Below are positions 15,711-17,487 of a DNA stretch of 17,487 nucleotides, piece after piece. Each line of letters opens with the position of its first letter. Positions within the stretch are counted from its first letter, which is position 1. A program made the position numbers and the translations under genes. The notes beneath the pieces are model-generated. The model was not told the DNA's origin and ran no database searches. It saw nothing but the letters and a program-made list of their open reading frames with translations. Origin of the DNA: JAWXBK01 sp040878185 (GTDB lineage Bacteria > Pseudomonadota > Alphaproteobacteria > Dongiales > Dongiaceae); assembly GCA_040878185.1 (NCBI GenBank), contig JBBDMS010000044.1:1-17487 (forward strand). The letters are read 5' to 3'.

Positions 15711-17087
15711 CTAGAGCTGCCAGCGGCGGACGCTGCCGGGCAGCGCGCGATCGCGCCAGATGCCCTTCACGTCGGCGATCAATCCGCCCGGCCGCACCAG
15801 CCGCACGAAATCCTCGTCGGCCAGCGCGCGATATTCGTTATGCGCGACCGCGGCGACGAGACAGTCGAACGGCTCTCCGCCCCCCTGATCTCCGGCCGCG
15901 TCGAGCGCATCGCTGAGTTCGATGCCGTAGAAGCTTTTTGCCTCGGCCGCGTCGGCGAGCGCATCGTGAACCTCGACCCGATGGCCGCGCATCGCGAGCC
16001 GCGTTACCAGAAGCTCGACCCGCGTGTTGCGGATATCGGGAACATTCTCCTTGAAGGCGAGACCGAGCACCAGGGTGCGCGGCGGCCACGCATTCGCTGC
16101 AGATTCGCTTCGGCCGCCCGCGTCGCTCGTGCCCCCACCGCCGCTGTCGTAGGCATCGGCGATCCGGTCGGCGATCCACGCGCCCATATCGTCGTTGATG
16201 CGCCGTCCGGCGAGAATGATCTCGGCCTCGTGGCCCAGCTGCGCCGCGCAATGCGCGAGATAATAGGGATCGACGCCGATGCAGTGCCCGCCGACCAGCC
16301 CAGGGCGGAAATCGAGAAAATTCCATTTGGTACGCGCGGCGTCGAGCACGTCGTCGACCGACAGGCCGAGTTTCGCGAAGATCATCGCGATCTCGTTGAC
16401 GAAGGCGATATTGACGTCGCGCTGCGCGTTCTCGATCACCTTCGCCGCTTCGGCCGTGCGGATGTCGCGCGCGACATAGACGCCGGCCCGCGTCACGCTG
16501 CCATAGAGGCGCTCGAGCCGGTGCGTCGCATCGTCGTTTTCGCCGGCCACCACCTTGACGATCTGCGCGAGCCCGTGCGTTCGATCGCCGGGATTGATCC
16601 GCTCCGGCGAGTAGCCGAGCAGGAAATCGCGACCGCGTTTCCTGCCCGAGGCGGCCTCGATCGCCGGCCCGCAGATATCTTCGGTGACGCCGGGATAGAC
16701 CGTGCTTTCGAACACGACGATCGGCAGCGAACCACGCGGCTTCGATTTCGCGAGCGCGCGGCCGACGCTGCCCGAAGCCGCGAGCACCGCTTCGAGATCG
16801 GGGCGGTTCTCGCCATCGACCGGCGTCGGCACGGTGACGATGTAGATGTCGCGGTCGGCGAGCGCGGTCTCATCGCCGGTCAGTGCCAGCTTTGCCGCAT
16901 CGTCGGCTTCCATGTCGACCTCGCCGGTGCGGTCGTTGCCATCGCGCAGCTCGTCGATGCGGCGCGGATCGGTATCGAAGCCGAGCAGATCGTGCCCGGC
17001 GCGGGCGAGCGCCATCGCCAGCGGCAGGCCGACATAGCCGAGCCCGATCACGCACACGCGGGTCGGGATCTCGTTTTTCTGCGGCAT
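15711..17087 (-). CDS. Nucleotide sugar dehydrogenase, TviB/WbpO type (UDP-GlcNAc/GalNAc 6-dehydrogenase)
   Basis: The enzyme oxidises C6 of a UDP-HexNAc twice with NAD+ to give the uronic acid used in capsule or O-antigen. The 458-residue protein has the NAD motif VIGLGYVGLPLA (from 13), VTVPTPVD, ESTVYPGVTEDI and GYSPERINPGD. KVIENAQRDVNIAFVNE carries the active-site Lys and Asn, and GLVGGHC269IGVDPYYL the catalytic Cys. TKWNFLDFRPGLVGGHC and the following AGRRINDDMG point to the TviB/WbpO branch rather than UDP-glucose dehydrogenase. A glycine/serine-rich insertion (about 314-336) precedes the third domain. The ATG at 17087 is used, with AAGG about 9 nt upstream. Only 1 nt separates its stop from the heparinase-family stop. 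GlcNAc versus GalNAc preference cannot be told. Confidence 0.93.
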   Translation of the reverse strand: MPQKNEIPTRVCVIGLGYVGLPLAMALARAGHDLLGFDTDPRRIDELRDGNDRTGEVDMEADDAAKLALTGDETALADRDIYIVTVPTPVDGENRPDLEAVLAASGSVGRALAKSKPRGSLPIVVFESTVYPGVTEDICGPAIEAASGRKRGRDFLLGYSPERINPGDRTHGLAQIVKVVAGENDDATHRLERLYGSVTRAGVYVARDIRTAEAAKVIENAQRDVNIAFVNEIAMIFAKLGLSVDDVLDAARTKWNFLDFRPGLVGGHCIGVDPYYLAHCAAQLGHEAEIILAGRRINDDMGAWIADRIADAYDSGGGGTSDAGGRSESAANAWPPRTLVLGLAFKENVPDIRNTRVELLVTRLAMRGHRVEVHDALADAAEAKSFYGIELSDALDAAGDQGGGEPFDCLVAAVAHNEYRALADEDFVRLVRPGGLIADVKGIWRDRALPGSVRRWQL

Positions 17088-17195
17088 CGGCGAGGCCTTT
17101 TGGTTGGGGATCGCGCCGCGCCGGCGCAGCGCAATCGGGCGAATGGGCAGGCTTTCTTTCCGCCAGCCCCCCTTCGCTGTCAACCGAGCGGACAA

Positions 17196-17231
17196 GGCGG
17201 AGCGCCGATGGGCGGAGCGCCGATGGGCGGA
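17196..17231. repeat. 15-bp tandem duplication in the right-hand divergent region
   Basis: GGCGGAGCGCCGATG occurs twice head to tail (17196-17210 and 17211-17225), followed by a partial third copy, GGCGGA. It lies between the dehydrogenase gene and the divergent small membrane protein gene, in the 225 bp from 17088 to 17312. No other gene is seen there. Confidence 0.7.
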
Positions 17232-17312
17232 ACCCCGGGCCCGAACCCGACCAAGCCGGCACCCGCGATGCCGATTGCCCGGTATCCCCGGTTCGCGGCT
17301 ATAAAGGCGGCC

Positions 17313-17487
17313 ATGCAATGGGTCGCCGTCCTCGTTCTATTGATCGCCGGCATTCTGGTCAGTGCCATGGTCACCCGCAGCCGCCTCGAGGCGCTGGGCG
17401 TGCCGATCCTACTGGCCGGCGGCTGGTTCGCCATCGTGTTCGCCACAAGGGGCGATGTTGGGGGCGATGTTGGGGGCGATGTTGGGG
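17313..17487 (+). CDS. Small membrane protein with GDVG repeat, 3' end missing
   Basis: An open frame starts at ATG 17313, 5 nt after an AAAGG Shine-Dalgarno (17303-17307), and runs off the right edge, giving 58 residues. It has two hydrophobic segments (residues 3-19 and 28-44) joined by a short TRSRLEA loop, which suggests a small integral membrane protein. From residue 47 it enters three in-frame GDVG units encoded by an exact 12-bp tandem repeat. I do not recognise the family. The strong start context and hydrophobic pattern support a real gene, but the reading frame after the repeat is unseen. Confidence 0.55.
   Translation, partial: MQWVAVLVLLIAGILVSAMVTRSRLEALGVPILLAGGWFAIVFATRGDVGGDVGGDVG
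17451..17486. repeat. 12-bp tandem repeat, three exact copies
   Basis: GGCGATGTTGGG occurs three times in a row at 17451-17462, 17463-17474 and 17475-17486, and the final base begins what may be a fourth copy. Because it sits exactly at the window edge, the true copy number is unknown. It is in frame with the small membrane protein gene, adding four residues per unit. Confidence 0.85.

Noticed and set aside
17088..17318. 77-residue N-terminal extension of the nucleotide sugar dehydrogenase
   Set aside because: It is Arg-rich, encoded partly by the 15-bp tandem repeat, and overlaps the start of the divergent small membrane protein. The family begins at the 17087 methionine.

Overview
This window reads as a GC-rich alphaproteobacterial chromosome. 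The main clues are strong G/C preference at third codon positions, the hemC/tsaD divergent pair, a DUF1674 (SDHAF4-like) gene beside htpX and rsmB, an IalB-family periplasmic protein, and an rpe to heparinase II/III pair. I cannot name the genus. Almost everything is core metabolism or envelope housekeeping. I see no insertion sequence, prophage, CRISPR array, tRNA or rRNA.

Left part (1-5866): the 5' part of hemC (minus) diverges from tsaD (plus), with a strong hairpin between them. tsaD converges on a membrane fatty acid desaturase (minus), only 5 nt between stops. The desaturase diverges from a compact operon encoding a YciI-like protein, an EVE-domain protein and a small Rieske [2Fe-2S] protein. 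A separately started creD-family membrane protein gene follows, ending at a candidate terminator.

Middle (5867-9890): acs (acetyl-CoA synthetase) has a recognisable sigma70-like promoter with a palindrome over its -10 box. After acs comes a 378-bp non-coding stretch with an imperfect palindromic repeat and a weak terminator. A class I SAM methyltransferase and an IalB-family secreted protein follow. The IalB gene converges on an orphan secreted protein, and a perfect 12-bp inverted repeat covers both stop codons.

Right part (9887-15709): the orphan secreted protein and the DUF1674 gene lie on the minus strand and share a 20-bp element upstream. DUF1674 diverges from htpX, followed by rsmB, rpe and a heparinase II/III-family protein whose start overlaps the rpe stop. 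These combine membrane protein quality control, rRNA methylation, the pentose phosphate pathway and polysaccharide turnover.

Right end (15710-17487): a UDP-HexNAc 6-dehydrogenase of the TviB/WbpO type (minus) abuts the heparinase gene tail to tail. It diverges from a small membrane protein gene that runs off the edge inside a 12-bp tandem repeat.

I did not find a convincing new defence or mobile system. The most interesting items are the stop-codon inverted repeat, the duplicated upstream element on the DUF1674/orphan pair, the unusual start evidence for DUF1674, the palindromic intergenic repeat, and the tandem repeat at the right edge.
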